Origin: Xanthomonas arboricola
GTDB lineage: Bacteria > Pseudomonadota > Gammaproteobacteria > Xanthomonadales > Xanthomonadaceae
DNA length: 64,000 bases
Assembly: GCF_002940665.1 (NCBI RefSeq)
Contig: NZ_MIGY01000003.1
Coordinates: forward strand, 1 to 64,000
Reading direction: 5' to 3'
Numbering within the stretch: the stretch's first letter is position 1; each line of letters opens with the position of its first letter. Position numbers and translations under genes: made by a program. The notes below the pieces were generated by a model that worked only from the letters and a program-made list of their open reading frames with translations, ran no database searches and was not told where the DNA came from. This document shows, piece after piece, positions 28,737-39,272 of this stretch.

Positions 28737-29597
28737 ATGAGCGCCCTGCCCTGGCTCGACATCCACCGCGGCGATGCGCCGCTGATCCTCAGCTTCCCGC
28801 ACACAGGCACCGAGCTGCCCGAGGAGATGGTCGACCAGTTCGTCTCGCCCTGGCTGGCACGCCGCGATGCCGATTGGTGGGTGCATCAGCTGTACGACTT
28901 CGCGCAATCGCTGGGCGCTACCACCGTGCGCACCGCCATCTCGCGCTCGGTGATCGACGTCAACCGCGACCCCAGCGGGGCGTCGCTGTATCCCGGCCAG
29001 AACACCACCGGCCTGTGTCCGCTGACCACCTTCGACAATCAGCCGCTGTATGCCGACGGCGCCGAACCCGACCAAGCGCAGATCGCCTGGCGCCGCACGC
29101 AGTGGTTCGACCCCTATCACGCTGCGCTCGCTGCCGAGATCGCGCGCCTGCGCACGCAGCACGCCAGCATCGTGGTCTACGACGCGCATTCGATCCGCTC
29201 GCATATTCCGCACCTGTTCGATGGCGAGCTGCCGCAGTTCAACATCGGCAGCAACGACGAGCGCAGTTGCGATCCCGCACTGGCCGACGCCGTGGAGCAG
29301 CTGTGCCGCAGCAGCGGCTCGAGCACCGTGCGCAACGGGCGCTTCAAGGGCGGCTGGATCACCCGCCATTACGCGCAGCCCGGGCATGGCGTGCATACGC
29401 TGCAGATGGAGCTGGCGTGCCGCGGCTATATGCGCGAGCCGGACACCATCACCCCGCAGACCTGGCCCACGCCCTGGCTGCCCGCACATGCGGTCGCACT
29501 GCGCGCGGTGCTGCGCCACGTCCTGCTGACCTGCCTGCAGTTTGCCAACGCTACCGCGCACTCCTCCGCCACCACGCCGCCTGCGGCGCACCGTTGA
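28737..29597 (+). CDS. hutG: N-formylglutamate deformylase
   Basis: A 286-residue N-formylglutamate amidohydrolase that yields glutamate and formate, the last step of the five-step pathway. Characteristic segments: [68 protein letters not shown] and [12 protein letters not shown], containing the metal-binding His and Asp residues. The start at 28737 ([12 protein letters not shown]) is chosen because homology begins there. It pairs logically with HutF. Confidence 0.95.
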   Translation: MSALPWLDIHRGDAPLILSFPHTGTELPEEMVDQFVSPWLARRDADWWVHQLYDFAQSLGATTVRTAISRSVIDVNRDPSGASLYPGQNTTGLCPLTTFDNQPLYADGAEPDQAQIAWRRTQWFDPYHAALAAEIARLRTQHASIVVYDAHSIRSHIPHLFDGELPQFNIGSNDERSCDPALADAVEQLCRSSGSSTVRNGRFKGGWITRHYAQPGHGVHTLQMELACRGYMREPDTITPQTWPTPWLPAHAVALRAVLRHVLLTCLQFANATAHSSATTPPAAHR

Positions 29598-29613
29598 TTG
29601 CAAGGAAACCGGC

Positions 29614-31281
29614 ATGACCCGTCACGATGCAACCCGCGTCATCCGCGCCGCCACCGGCACCATGCTCACCGCAAAAAGCTGGCTCACCGAAGCGCCGCTG
29701 CGCATGCTGATGAACAATCTGGACCCGGACGTGGCCGAGCGCCCGCAGGAACTGGTGGTCTACGGCGGCATCGGCCGCGCCGCGCGCGACTGGGAGTCCT
29801 TCGATGCGATCGTCGCCGCGCTCACCCGCCTGGACGACGACCAGACCCTGCTGGTGCAATCCGGCAAGCCGGTCGGGGTGTTCCGCACGCATGCCGATGC
29901 GCCGCGCGTGCTGATCGCCAACTCCAACCTGGTGCCGCGCTGGGCCAGTTGGGAGCATTTCAACGAACTCGATCGCAAGGGTCTGGCGATGTACGGCCAG
30001 ATGACCGCCGGCAGCTGGATCTACATCGGCGCGCAGGGCATCGTGCAAGGCACCTATGAAACCTTCGTGGAGATGGGCCGCCAGCATTACGGCGGCAGCC
30101 TGGCCGGCAAGTGGCTGTTCACCGGTGGCCTGGGCGGCATGGGCGGCGCGCAGCCGCTGGCCGCGGTGATGGCCGGTGCCTCGTGCCTGGCGGTGGAATG
30201 CCGCCGTTCCAGCATCGACATGCGCCTGCGCACCGGCTACCTGGACACCTGGACCGACGACCTGGACGAAGCGCTGCGCCTGATCGAGCAATCGTGCACG
30301 GCAAAGAAACCGCTGTCGGTCGGCCTGCTCGGCAATGTCGCCGACGTGCTAGACGAACTGCTGCTACGCGGGGTCAAGCCGGACCTGCTGACCGACCAGA
30401 CCTCCGCGCACGACCCGATCAACGGCTACCTGCCGCAGGGCTGGACGGTGGAGGAATGGGACGCCAGGCGCGTGTCCGTACCGACGGAGGTGGAAGCGGC
30501 CGCGCGCGACTCGATGGCCAACCACATCCGCGCCATGCTCACCTTCCACGCACTCGGCGTGCCAACCGTCGATTACGGCAACAACCTGCGCCAGATGGCA
30601 CTGGAAGCAGGCGTCGACAACGCGTTCGACTTCCCCGGCTTCGTGCCCGCCTACATCCGGCCGTTGTTCTGTCGCGGTATCGGCCCGTTCCGCTGGGTCG
30701 CGCTCAGTGGCGACCCGGACGACATCGCCAAGACCGATGCCAAGGTCAGGGAGCTCATTCCCGACGATGCGCATCTGCACCGCTGGCTGGACATGGCTGC
30801 CGAAAAGATCGCCTTCCAGGGCCTGCCTGCGCGGATCTGCTGGGTCGGTCTGGGCGACCGCCATCGGCTCGGCCTGGCCTTCAATGCGATGGTGCGCAGC
30901 GGTGAATTGAAGGCACCGGTGGTGATCGGCCGCGATCATCTGGATTCGGGCAGCGTCGCCTCGCCCAACCGCGAAACCGAAGCCATGGCCGACGGCTCGG
31001 ATGCGGTCTCCGACTGGCCGCTTCTCAACGCCCTGCTCAACACCGCCTCGGGCGCCACCTGGGTATCGCTGCATCACGGCGGCGGCGTCGGCATGGGCTT
31101 CTCGCAGCACGCCGGCATGGTCATCGTCTGCGACGGCAGCGAGGCGGCCGACCGACGCCTGGAGCGCGTGCTCTGGAACGACCCGGCCACCGGCGTGATG
31201 CGCCACGCCGATGCCGGCTACGCCATCGCCACCGACTGCGCGAAGCAAAAGGGCCTGGATTTGCCCAGCATTCTCGGCTGA
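29614..31281 (+). CDS. hutU: urocanate hydratase
   Basis: A 555-residue NAD-dependent enzyme that converts urocanate to imidazolonepropionate. Recognisable parts: [60 protein letters not shown] (dinucleotide-binding glycine-rich region), [18 protein letters not shown] and [27 protein letters not shown] precedes ATG 29614. Last gene of the hutIHGU arm, 16 bp after hutG. Confidence 0.97.
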   Translation: MTRHDATRVIRAATGTMLTAKSWLTEAPLRMLMNNLDPDVAERPQELVVYGGIGRAARDWESFDAIVAALTRLDDDQTLLVQSGKPVGVFRTHADAPRVLIANSNLVPRWASWEHFNELDRKGLAMYGQMTAGSWIYIGAQGIVQGTYETFVEMGRQHYGGSLAGKWLFTGGLGGMGGAQPLAAVMAGASCLAVECRRSSIDMRLRTGYLDTWTDDLDEALRLIEQSCTAKKPLSVGLLGNVADVLDELLLRGVKPDLLTDQTSAHDPINGYLPQGWTVEEWDARRVSVPTEVEAAARDSMANHIRAMLTFHALGVPTVDYGNNLRQMALEAGVDNAFDFPGFVPAYIRPLFCRGIGPFRWVALSGDPDDIAKTDAKVRELIPDDAHLHRWLDMAAEKIAFQGLPARICWVGLGDRHRLGLAFNAMVRSGELKAPVVIGRDHLDSGSVASPNRETEAMADGSDAVSDWPLLNALLNTASGATWVSLHHGGGVGMGFSQHAGMVIVCDGSEAADRRLERVLWNDPATGVMRHADAGYAIATDCAKQKGLDLPSILG

Positions 31282-31432
31282 GGATTTTCAGCCCCGGCTG
31301 TTTCGCCGACCGCGTGCACGCCGCACGCGGTCGGCATGCAGCACGCGGAGATCACCGGTTGTGAGCGCACCATCCGCAGCAGGCGACGACGATCCGCCGC
31401 GTTCTGCCGGCGGCTTCCAGCTCCATCACGGT

Positions 31433-32521
31433 CTACTTGCAGGCCAATGCAGCAGCGGCCAGCAATGCGTTGTCATCGAGCACCGGTGTCGCACCGCTTG
31501 CTGGATAGGCCGCTGCGATCGCCTTCGCCGCGCGATCGGCGTCCGCCTGGATATACCACTGCGACGACGGCGGCAGCGAACGCCCGCGCACTGCCTGCTC
31601 GAATCGATACTGTCCCCAGTAGATCGCCAACGGCTCTTCCAGCGCGTTGAGCGGGTTACGCAAGGTGGCCGCACCCGGACACAGCCGCACGAAGTTGGCA
31701 GCGAGCATGCGCTTGCGCGCCGAAGGCTGCCCCGCAGACAGGTAGTGACTCAATTCATGCAACACGATCGGCGCCCAGTCCATCGAGGCCGTGCCGGCAC
31801 GCGCATCATGCTGCGAATACAGCAGCATGGTGCGTCCACGCACCTTGGCCTGGGTGGTGTCCGGCTCCGGCCACCAGACGAATCTTGCCTGGAACACCGC
31901 AGGCTCCGGCACCGCAAAGAACGCCCGCATCTGCGCTGCCAACCGCGAGACGGCGGGGTTGGACAGTTCTTCGCCCAGCTCGCGCGCCTGTTGCTCGAAG
32001 CGCGGTGCAACGGCGACCAGGCGTCTGGCGCGCGGAACGAAGCGGGCAAAGTACGCGTGCAACATCCCCTGATCGTCTGCCGACTGCTCGGCAATGGCGG
32101 CGTCCGCTGAGGCCTCGAATCCCGCATCCCCGAGGAAATGCCGGGAGAAAGGATCCACCTCACGAGTGGCATCTGGCGCAAACACACGGTCGAGCACCTC
32201 CAGATCGTCGTCCTTTGCCACCCCAGAGGTGCGCCGACGGAAAGCTGCGTAGGCCACAAGGGCTGCACGATCGGCCGGGTCCAGCCCGCCATGGGTTTCG
32301 AAATAGCTGCGATAGACGGGCGCCGTATAGCCCGGCAACCAGTCCGACAGGTTATCCAGCAGGTTGAACAGATCCGTGGCCTCGCTGTAACCCACCTGCA
32401 CGGATGCCGATGACGGCATGGCTGCAACGGCATGCGCGGTGGCGCACATCACGACGCAGATCAGTCCGGCTGAGCGGACGCGCCGCAGTGTTGGCGGCCA
32501 GCGATCGATCCATCTGCGCAT
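31433..32521 (-). CDS. secreted putative HExxH metallopeptidase-like protein
   Basis: A 362-residue protein with a signal peptide (WPPTLRRVRSAGLICVVMCA, cleavage near AHAVAA), so the start at 32521 is chosen over the longer frame from 32725. The mature part has no recognised domain except VLHELSHYLSAG, an HExxH zinc-binding motif, and downstream ALEEPLAIYWGQYRFEQ, whose Glu could be the third ligand. Probably periplasmic or exported. Divergent from the next gene. A catalytic role is inferred from one motif only. Confidence 0.65.
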   Translation of the reverse strand: MRRWIDRWPPTLRRVRSAGLICVVMCATAHAVAAMPSSASVQVGYSEATDLFNLLDNLSDWLPGYTAPVYRSYFETHGGLDPADRAALVAYAAFRRRTSGVAKDDDLEVLDRVFAPDATREVDPFSRHFLGDAGFEASADAAIAEQSADDQGMLHAYFARFVPRARRLVAVAPRFEQQARELGEELSNPAVSRLAAQMRAFFAVPEPAVFQARFVWWPEPDTTQAKVRGRTMLLYSQHDARAGTASMDWAPIVLHELSHYLSAGQPSARKRMLAANFVRLCPGAATLRNPLNALEEPLAIYWGQYRFEQAVRGRSLPPSSQWYIQADADRAAKAIAAAYPASGATPVLDDNALLAAAALACK

Positions 32522-32717
32522 GCAAGGCTCCGGGCTGGCGAGTGCGCTGATTCGAGCATGCTGGGATACCGCCCGCCACGTGCCTTTGGTCAGGGGCGCG
32601 AGAGCTTCCGGCTTCAGGTTGCAAGCGAGGACATCGTTGCCCATCACATTCCCGACGATTGCCCTCAAGTCCGCCGCGTGCGGGCCGACAAGGTATGCAA
32701 CGTTTCGAGGAATCTCC

Positions 32718-33446
32718 ATGGGCATCTTGATCTACCTGGTGCCTGCATTCGCGCTCTGGGCGCTGATTGCCACCGTGCTGGCGTTCGTGCGTGGCCGGCA
32801 GCTGCGCGCCGAATCCGGCCAGCTCGCCAGCACCCAGGACAGCCTTGCCCGCTACCAGGCTGCGCTCTCGCAGGCGAAGGCGCGTGCGGCCGCAAGCGTG
32901 CTGGAGCTGGAATCGCTACAGCGCAGCTACACCGTCCTCAAGCAATCGCTGGAGCAGCAGGAACAGACGGCCGCCGAACAGGTGCCGGCTGCCGACAGCC
33001 AGGTGATTCCGATGGTGATGGTGCAGCGGCTGGATATCGCCAACGAGATCGGCACATTGTTCGCACACGTCGCACGGGTGGCACGCAGCCTGCGCCGCTA
33101 CAGCGCCTACAGCCGCGGCCACACTGCGCCGGAACCGGCCACCGCCCGTTACGACCTGCATTGGCTGGCCGATTGCCTGCACAGCTTCGACCAGATCGGC
33201 TATGCCTTGTTGCGCGGCAACGTCGCGGCGCTGATCACCGCCTGCCAGGACCTGCTGTCGATGTACGACCACTATCTGAAGGACGGGTCCGGCTACAACA
33301 GCCGCGATACCTTCCAGCGCCTGAGCAGCGATGTGCCGCTCTCGGATGCCAACGATGCCATCCGCTCGATCATCGTCAAGGCCACGCTGGCGCAGGATGT
33401 GCGGGATGCGGTGATGGAGGATGCGGCTGCGGCTAACGTCGGGTGA
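32718..33446 (+). CDS. membrane-anchored coiled-coil protein, unknown function
   Basis: A 242-residue protein. One N-terminal membrane helix (MGILIYLVPAFALWALIATV) is followed by a coiled-coil (GRQLRAESGQLASTQDSLAR to SLEQQEQT) and a helical C-terminal domain (IANEIGTLFAHVARVARSLR ... CLHSFDQIGYALLRGN). GAGGA lies just before ATG 32718. I do not recognise the family. Topology suggests a cytoplasmic or periplasmic scaffold tethered to the inner membrane. Confidence 0.65.
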   Translation: MGILIYLVPAFALWALIATVLAFVRGRQLRAESGQLASTQDSLARYQAALSQAKARAAASVLELESLQRSYTVLKQSLEQQEQTAAEQVPAADSQVIPMVMVQRLDIANEIGTLFAHVARVARSLRRYSAYSRGHTAPEPATARYDLHWLADCLHSFDQIGYALLRGNVAALITACQDLLSMYDHYLKDGSGYNSRDTFQRLSSDVPLSDANDAIRSIIVKATLAQDVRDAVMEDAAAANVG

Positions 33447-33492
33447 ATCGGGAATCGGGAATCGGGAATCGGGAATCGGGAATCGGGAATCG
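33445..33492 (+). repeat. tandem 7-bp repeat (GAATCGG x ~7)
   Basis: Six complete units plus GAATCG, overlapping the stop codon of the preceding gene. Related GGGAATCGG stretches appear again at 52363-52390. A low-complexity intergenic repeat typical of Xanthomonas; it may vary in copy number between strains. Confidence 0.85.
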
Positions 33493-33586
33493 TAAGAGCG
33501 TGGGTGCGGGGTTCTGTTGGGTCAACAGGTGGTTGACCGCTTCTCGATGCGGGGTGTTTGGTGACTGCTGTGATGCGATTGCCCGT

Positions 33587-33622
33587 AAAAAAAAGCGCAC
33601 CGCTTGCGGTGCGCTTTTTCGT
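33587..33622. terminator. bidirectional terminator
   Basis: Stem AAAAAGCGCACCG / CGGTGCGCTTTTT with a tiny loop, A-rich on one side and T-rich on the other. It lies between the plus-strand coiled-coil gene and the convergent minus-strand glucose dehydrogenase gene, so it can stop both transcripts. Confidence 0.85.
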
Positions 33623-33679
33623 TTCAGGCCTGGGGGATGGCCGACAACCCTCAACTTGCTGGTTTGATTGCTGCGTTCA

Positions 33680-36157
33680 TCACGGTGCCTGCTGCGGCAG
33701 CGCGTAGGCCACCACAGCATCGCCAGCGGGCGTTTCCATGAAGTGGTGGCCGCCGGCCATGATCACCAGGTACTCGCGGCCGCCGTAGGCGTAGACCATC
33801 GGGTTGGCCTGGCCGCCGGCCGGTAGCTTGGCGTGCCACAGTTCCTTGCCGGTGGCCAGATCGATGGCGCGGATCAGGTCGTCGGTGGCTGCGGCAATGA
33901 AGATCAATCCGCCGGCCGTCACCACCGAACCGCCGTTGTTGGGCGTGCCGATCTCGATCGGCAGACCCGAGCGGATGCCGAACGGACCATTGCCGCGTGC
34001 GCTGCCGAACGGGCGGTCCCATAGCGTCTTGCCGCTGGCCAGATCGATCGCACGGATGCCGCCATACGGCGGCTGCTTGCACAGCAGCTTGGTGAACGGC
34101 AGGCGCCAGCCGGCGTTGACGTTGATCGCATACGGCGTACCGGCCTGCGGATCGCCCGCGCCTTCTGCGCCACCGGCATCGCCGCGCACTTCATCGCGCG
34201 GCGCCCAGCCCAGTTTGTCGGCCTTGGCGCGCGGCACCAGCAGGTTGTAGTTGGGCATGTCGTTGTAGTTGGCCACGATCACGCCGCGACGCGGATCCAC
34301 CGACACGCTGCCCCAGTCTGAACCGCCGTTGTAGCCGGGATACTCGATCGAATGGCGGTCGGCTTCCGGCGGCGTGTAGATGCCCTTGTAGCTGGCCTTG
34401 CGGAACTGGATGCGGCACACCAGCTGATCGATCGGCGTCATCCCCCACATGTCGCGCTCGGTCAGATCCGGCTTGCGCAGCGTGTGGTACAGCGAAAATG
34501 GCTGGGTCTTGGCACGCATCTGCGGCTCCACGCCACCGCCTGGCACCGCGCGTTCTTCCACGCCCACCAGCGGCTTGCCGGTACGCCGATCCAGCACGTA
34601 CAACTCGCCCTGCTTGCTCGGCAACAACACCGCCGGCACGTTGACGCCGTCCTTGGGGAAGTCGATCAGGCTCGGCTGCGAGCCCAGGTCGTAATCCCAG
34701 GCATCGATATGCGTGGTCTGGAAATTCCACACCGGCTTGCCGGTGGTGACATCCAGCGCCACCAGCGAGGTCGCATAGCGATTCTCCTGCGGCGTGCGCG
34801 AGCTGCTCCAGTAATCGGCGGTGGAGTTGCCCATCGGCAGATACACATAGCCCAGCTGTTCGTCGGCCGCGGCGGTGGTCCACATGTTCGGCGTGCCACG
34901 CGTCCAGGTCTGGCCCGGCGGCGGCGCGCCGTTCCAGTCCGGATGGGTCATGTCCCAGGCCCAGCGCAATTGGCCGGTCACCGCATCGAAGCCTTCGATC
35001 ACACCGGACGGCTCGTAACGCTTCTGCCCGTCCAGCACCTGATGGCCGGTGACCACTACCCCACGCACGATGGCGGGCGGCGAATTGATCGACACATAGC
35101 CCGGCGGTGTCTGCCCCATGCCGACGGTGATGTCGACCTGGCCATCGTTGCCGAAATCCGTGCACGGCTTGCCGCTACGCGCATCCAGCGCGATCAGGCG
35201 GCCATCCAGCGTGCCTTCGATGATGCGCGTGCGGCACAGCGGCGCCGCATCCGCTGCCACCGCTGCGGCGGCGTCGTTGGCTGCCGCCGGCACCTGGTAG
35301 TACGACACACCACGGCAGGCGGCCGTATACGGAATCGCCTCGTCCTTGACCTTGGGATCGTAGCGCCAACGCTCCTTGCCACTTGCGGCATCCAGCGCGA
35401 TCACCTGATTGCGTGCAGTGCACAGATACAGGCTGTCGCCTACCTTCAGCGGCGTGGTCTCCGCACCCCAGCGCTTGCTCGGCAGGTCGCCGGTGTGGAA
35501 GACCCAGGCCCGCTCCAATTGCGCAACGTTGTCGCGATTGATCTGCTGCAACGGCGAATAGCGCTGCCCGGCCTGGCTGCGTCCATACGCGGCCCAGTCG
35601 TCGTCGGCAGGCGCATTGCCCGGCTGCCCGTCGGAGGCGGCCGGCGCTGCAGACGCGCTGCGCTTGACCAGGCTCGCGGCCATGCCGGCGGCATGTGCCA
35701 GCGCGCCATCGGCCTCGGTCACCCCAAACGGTACGAAGGCCAGCGCGAAGGCCAACACGAACACCGCTGCCAAGGCGCCGGCCACGCTGCGCGATACCGC
35801 ACGCGACACCGGGCGCTCCAGTTTCGGCAGCAGCAGCGCCAGCACAAACGCCAGGCCGACGATCAAGCCCAGCCGCGGCACCCAACGCCAGTAGTCGCTG
35901 CCCGATTCCCACCACGTCCACAGCAACGTCGCCGCCACCACTGCAGCAAACCACCACGCGCCCGCATTGCGACCGCGAAACAGCAATACGCCGGAGATCA
36001 GCAAGGCCGCGCCCGCAGGCGCGTAATACCAGGAGCCGCCCAGCGCGGCCAGCCACACGCCGCCTGCCAGCAGCACGGCGCCCAGCACTCCAATCACGCC
36101 TCCCAACGTCGCCAGCGCCCAATGGCCGCGACGGGAAGGACGATGCAATGTCGTCAT
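33680..36157 (-). CDS. gcd: membrane-bound PQQ-dependent glucose dehydrogenase
   Basis: An 825-residue quinoprotein. Five N-terminal membrane helices (residues ~15-150) are followed by an eight-bladed beta-propeller dehydrogenase domain in the periplasm. Landmarks: DWAAYGRSQAGQRYSPLQQI at the propeller start, IALDARSGKPC, GVVVTGHQVLDGQ, DPSLTE-region equivalent KPDLTERDMWG, YPGYNGGSDWGSVSVDP and LWDRPFGSARGNGP. It oxidises glucose to gluconolactone and passes electrons to ubiquinone. The start at 36157 (MTTLHRPSRRG) has GAGGAACAACTG before it. No pqq synthesis genes are in the window. Confidence 0.94.
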   Translation of the reverse strand: MTTLHRPSRRGHWALATLGGVIGVLGAVLLAGGVWLAALGGSWYYAPAGAALLISGVLLFRGRNAGAWWFAAVVAATLLWTWWESGSDYWRWVPRLGLIVGLAFVLALLLPKLERPVSRAVSRSVAGALAAVFVLAFALAFVPFGVTEADGALAHAAGMAASLVKRSASAAPAASDGQPGNAPADDDWAAYGRSQAGQRYSPLQQINRDNVAQLERAWVFHTGDLPSKRWGAETTPLKVGDSLYLCTARNQVIALDAASGKERWRYDPKVKDEAIPYTAACRGVSYYQVPAAANDAAAAVAADAAPLCRTRIIEGTLDGRLIALDARSGKPCTDFGNDGQVDITVGMGQTPPGYVSINSPPAIVRGVVVTGHQVLDGQKRYEPSGVIEGFDAVTGQLRWAWDMTHPDWNGAPPPGQTWTRGTPNMWTTAAADEQLGYVYLPMGNSTADYWSSSRTPQENRYATSLVALDVTTGKPVWNFQTTHIDAWDYDLGSQPSLIDFPKDGVNVPAVLLPSKQGELYVLDRRTGKPLVGVEERAVPGGGVEPQMRAKTQPFSLYHTLRKPDLTERDMWGMTPIDQLVCRIQFRKASYKGIYTPPEADRHSIEYPGYNGGSDWGSVSVDPRRGVIVANYNDMPNYNLLVPRAKADKLGWAPRDEVRGDAGGAEGAGDPQAGTPYAINVNAGWRLPFTKLLCKQPPYGGIRAIDLASGKTLWDRPFGSARGNGPFGIRSGLPIEIGTPNNGGSVVTAGGLIFIAAATDDLIRAIDLATGKELWHAKLPAGGQANPMVYAYGGREYLVIMAGGHHFMETPAGDAVVAYALPQQAP

Positions 36158-36293
36158 CAGTTGTTCCTCTTCGATCTGCGGCGACGCAGCGCCGCCGCAC
36201 CGCCCACAACCTTCGACCCGCTGCGGTGAAAACACCGCGTTCTTTGCGACCGCCGTCGACAAACACTGCGTTGCAGATGTCACCGCGTGCAAC

Positions 36294-36323
36294 AAAAAAC
36301 GCCGGCTGTGCGCCGGCGTTTTT
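36294..36323 (-). terminator. gyrA terminator
   Basis: Inverted repeat AAAAACGCCGGC / GCCGGCGTTTTT with a five-base loop, 30 bp beyond the gyrA stop. A and T tracts on both sides make it a strong intrinsic terminator separating gyrA from gcd. Confidence 0.85.
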
Positions 36324-36351
36324 CGTCAACTGCGTTGCTCGCCAGATGCGA

Positions 36352-39063
36352 TCACGCGTCGGTCGGTGGCAGCTCGCCGGTGCTTGCTGCCGGTGCAGCC
36401 GCTGCATCGTCCAGCACGTCCTCGGCCTCATCCAGCGAGGCGTCCAGGCGTTCGACCGCCTGCAACTTTTCGCCCTTGGACAGGCGGATCAAGGTCACGC
36501 CCTGGGTATTGCGACCCACGCGCGAGATCTCCGAACCGCGGGTACGCACCAGCGTACCGCCATCGGAAATCAGCAGCACTTCGTCGGTGGCGCCCAGCAG
36601 CACCGCACGCACCAGCTTGCCGTTGCGCTCGGTGGTCTGGATGCCGATCACGCCCTGCGTACCGCGGCCCTTGCGCGGGTACTCGGTCAGCGGGGTGCGC
36701 TTGCCGTAGCCGTTTTCGGTGGCGGTGAGGATGTAGGCCATGTCGTCGCTCTCGGCAACGTCGATCACCTCCGCCTCGACACCATCCGTGCTCTCCACCA
36801 CGTCCTCGACACCGTCGTCCTCGACATCGCCCTCGATGCCGCCGGCACGCTCGGCCACGATCAGGCTGACCACCTCTTCGCCCTTGGTCAGACGGATGCC
36901 GCGCACGCCGGTGGCGGTACGGCCCATCGAACGCACGGTGGATTCGCCGAAACGCACGGTCTTGCCGTTGGAGGCGAACAACAACACGTCGCGATCGCCA
37001 TCGGTCAAGGCAACACCCACCAGCGCATCGCCCTCATCGAGGTTGATTGCGATCTTGCCGCGTGCCAGGCGGAACGCGAATTCGCTCAACGGCGTCTTCT
37101 TGACCGTGCCGTTGCGCGTGGCAAAGAACACATAGCGGTTGTCGGCGTACTCGCGCACCGGCAGCACCGCCTGCACACGCTCGCCGGGGTCCAGCGGAAT
37201 CCAGTTGATGATCGGACGGCCACGCGCATTGGAGCCGGCTTCCGGCAACTGGTACACCGGCAGCCAGAACACCTTGCCGCTGCTGGTGAAGGTCAACAGC
37301 GTGTCGTGCGTGTTGACCAGCCACAGCTGATCGATGAAATCCTCTTCCTTGGTCGCCGCCGCAGACCGGCCACGGCCACCCCGGCGCTGCGCACGATACG
37401 CGCTCACCGGCTGGCGCTTGGCATAGCCGGCATGCGAGAGCGTCACCACCACGTCTTCCGGCGAAATCAGGTCCAGGATGTCCAGATCTTCTTCGCTGTG
37501 ACGGATCTCGGTGCGGCGTTCGTCGCCGTACTCTTCGCGGATATTGATCAGCTCGTCGCGGATCACCTGCAGCAGCACGTCGGGGTTTTCCAGGATGCGG
37601 ATCAGGCCCTGGATGACCTCGAGCAACTGCTTGTACTCGTCGGTCAGCTTTTCCTGTTCCAACCCGGTCAGGCGATGCAGGCGCATTTCCAGAATCTGCG
37701 AGGCCTGCACTTCACTGAGCTGATAGAAGCCGTCGGCCAAGCCCACGCCCGGGGCCAGATCCTCCGGCTTGGAGGCTTCGGCACCGGCGGCGCCCAGCAG
37801 CGCGCCGACCAGACCCGGTTCCCAGGTCTTGGCCAGCATGCGCTCGCGCGCTTCCTGCGGGTTGGCCGAGGTCTTGATCAGCTCGATCATCTCGTCGATG
37901 TTGGCCAACGCGACGGTCAGGCCTTCCAGCACGTGCGCACGCGCACGCGCCTTGCGCAGCTCAAAGATGGTGCGGCGGGTCACCACTTCGCGGCGGTGGC
38001 GGATGAACGCCTGCAGCATCTGCTTGAGGTTCATCAACTGCGGGCGGCCGTCGATCAGCGCCACCATGTTGATGCCGAACACCGACTCCATCTGGGTCTG
38101 TTGATACAGGTTGTTGAGCACGACCTCGGCCGACTCGCCGCGCTTGACCTCGATGTAGATGCGCATGCCGTCCTTGTCGGACTCGTCGCGCAGCTCGCTG
38201 ATGCCTTCGAGCTTCTTTTCCTTGACCAGCTCGGCGATCTTCTCGATCAGCCGCGCCTTGTTCACCTGGTACGGAATCTCGGTGACGATGATCGCTTCAC
38301 GGCCGTTGTCGGCCACTTCCACATCGGCCTTGGCGCGCATGCGCACGCGGCCACGGCCGGTGCGGTAACCGGCAGCGATGCCGGCGGTGCCGTTGATGAT
38401 GCCGGCGGTGGGGAAATCCGGGCCGGGGATGTACTCCATCAGGCCTTCGACATCCAGCTCCGGCGTGTCGATCAAGGCGATGCAGGCGTTGATCGCCTCG
38501 GTCAGATTGTGTGGCGGGATATTGGTGGCCATGCCCACCGCGATACCGGCCGAGCCGTTGACCAGCAGGCTCGGGAACCGGGTCGGCATGACCGTCGGCT
38601 CCTGTTCCTTCTCGTCGTAATTGGGCTGGAAATCGACGGTTTCCTTGTCGATGTCGGCCATCAGCTCATGCGCCAGCCGCGACATGCGCGACTCGGTGTA
38701 ACGCATCGCCGCGGCGGAATCGCCATCGACCGAACCGAAGTTACCCTGGCCGTCCACCATCATGTAGCGCAGCGAGAACGGCTGCGCCATGCGCACCAGG
38801 GTGTCATACACCGACTGGTCGCCGTGCGGGTGGTACTTACCGATGACGTCGCCGACGATACGCGCCGACTTGAAGTAGGCCTTGTTGCTGTGTGCGCCCA
38901 GCTCGTGCATGGCGTACAGGACGCGGCGGTGCACAGGCTTGAGGCCATCACGGGCATCGGGGAGTGCGCGGCCCACGATCACGCTCATCGCGTAATCGAG
39001 ATAGCTCTTGCGCATCTCGTCTTCCAGATTGACCTGGATGATTTCCTTGGCGGTTTCTGCCAT
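36352..39063 (-). CDS. gyrA: DNA gyrase subunit A
   Basis: Type II topoisomerase subunit of 903 residues. N-terminal breakage-reunion domain with catalytic Tyr122 ([10 protein letters not shown]). The quinolone-resistance region reads [13 protein letters not shown]: position 83 is Gln and 87 is Asp in exactly E. coli numbering. The C-terminal DNA-wrapping domain has beta-pinwheel repeats and the GyrA box QRRGGRG. An acidic insertion ([15 protein letters not shown]) and an acidic/Ala-rich tail are present. It introduces negative supercoils together with GyrB, which is not in the window. Confidence 0.97.
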   Translation of the reverse strand: MAETAKEIIQVNLEDEMRKSYLDYAMSVIVGRALPDARDGLKPVHRRVLYAMHELGAHSNKAYFKSARIVGDVIGKYHPHGDQSVYDTLVRMAQPFSLRYMMVDGQGNFGSVDGDSAAAMRYTESRMSRLAHELMADIDKETVDFQPNYDEKEQEPTVMPTRFPSLLVNGSAGIAVGMATNIPPHNLTEAINACIALIDTPELDVEGLMEYIPGPDFPTAGIINGTAGIAAGYRTGRGRVRMRAKADVEVADNGREAIIVTEIPYQVNKARLIEKIAELVKEKKLEGISELRDESDKDGMRIYIEVKRGESAEVVLNNLYQQTQMESVFGINMVALIDGRPQLMNLKQMLQAFIRHRREVVTRRTIFELRKARARAHVLEGLTVALANIDEMIELIKTSANPQEARERMLAKTWEPGLVGALLGAAGAEASKPEDLAPGVGLADGFYQLSEVQASQILEMRLHRLTGLEQEKLTDEYKQLLEVIQGLIRILENPDVLLQVIRDELINIREEYGDERRTEIRHSEEDLDILDLISPEDVVVTLSHAGYAKRQPVSAYRAQRRGGRGRSAAATKEEDFIDQLWLVNTHDTLLTFTSSGKVFWLPVYQLPEAGSNARGRPIINWIPLDPGERVQAVLPVREYADNRYVFFATRNGTVKKTPLSEFAFRLARGKIAINLDEGDALVGVALTDGDRDVLLFASNGKTVRFGESTVRSMGRTATGVRGIRLTKGEEVVSLIVAERAGGIEGDVEDDGVEDVVESTDGVEAEVIDVAESDDMAYILTATENGYGKRTPLTEYPRKGRGTQGVIGIQTTERNGKLVRAVLLGATDEVLLISDGGTLVRTRGSEISRVGRNTQGVTLIRLSKGEKLQAVERLDASLDEAEDVLDDAAAAPAASTGELPPTDA

Positions 39064-39272
39064 TCGGGTTCCGTAAGTGAGGTGGCGGGCGAGCCGGAAA
39101 GCTACGTTAGGGGCGCCCTGACGACAGGCTGCCGACCCCACGCTCCCGCCGATCGATTCAAGCGTCGGATTGTATCACGAAGGGGCACCACGATGCCGCC
39201 GGTTTACCGGCCAGAAACAAGCACTTGCAGGATTTTGGCGGGGCGATGCGGCGATAGTGCGCCGCACTGGCC

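Noticed and set aside
28501..28740. Small frame overlapping the hutH stop by ATGA and reaching hutG
   Set aside because: Low-complexity Arg/Ala product, no domain and no clear ribosome site; reported as an odd gap rather than a gene.
33445..33492. Tandem repeats considered as a CRISPR array
   Set aside because: The units are 7 bp and contiguous, without spacers, and no cas genes are present.
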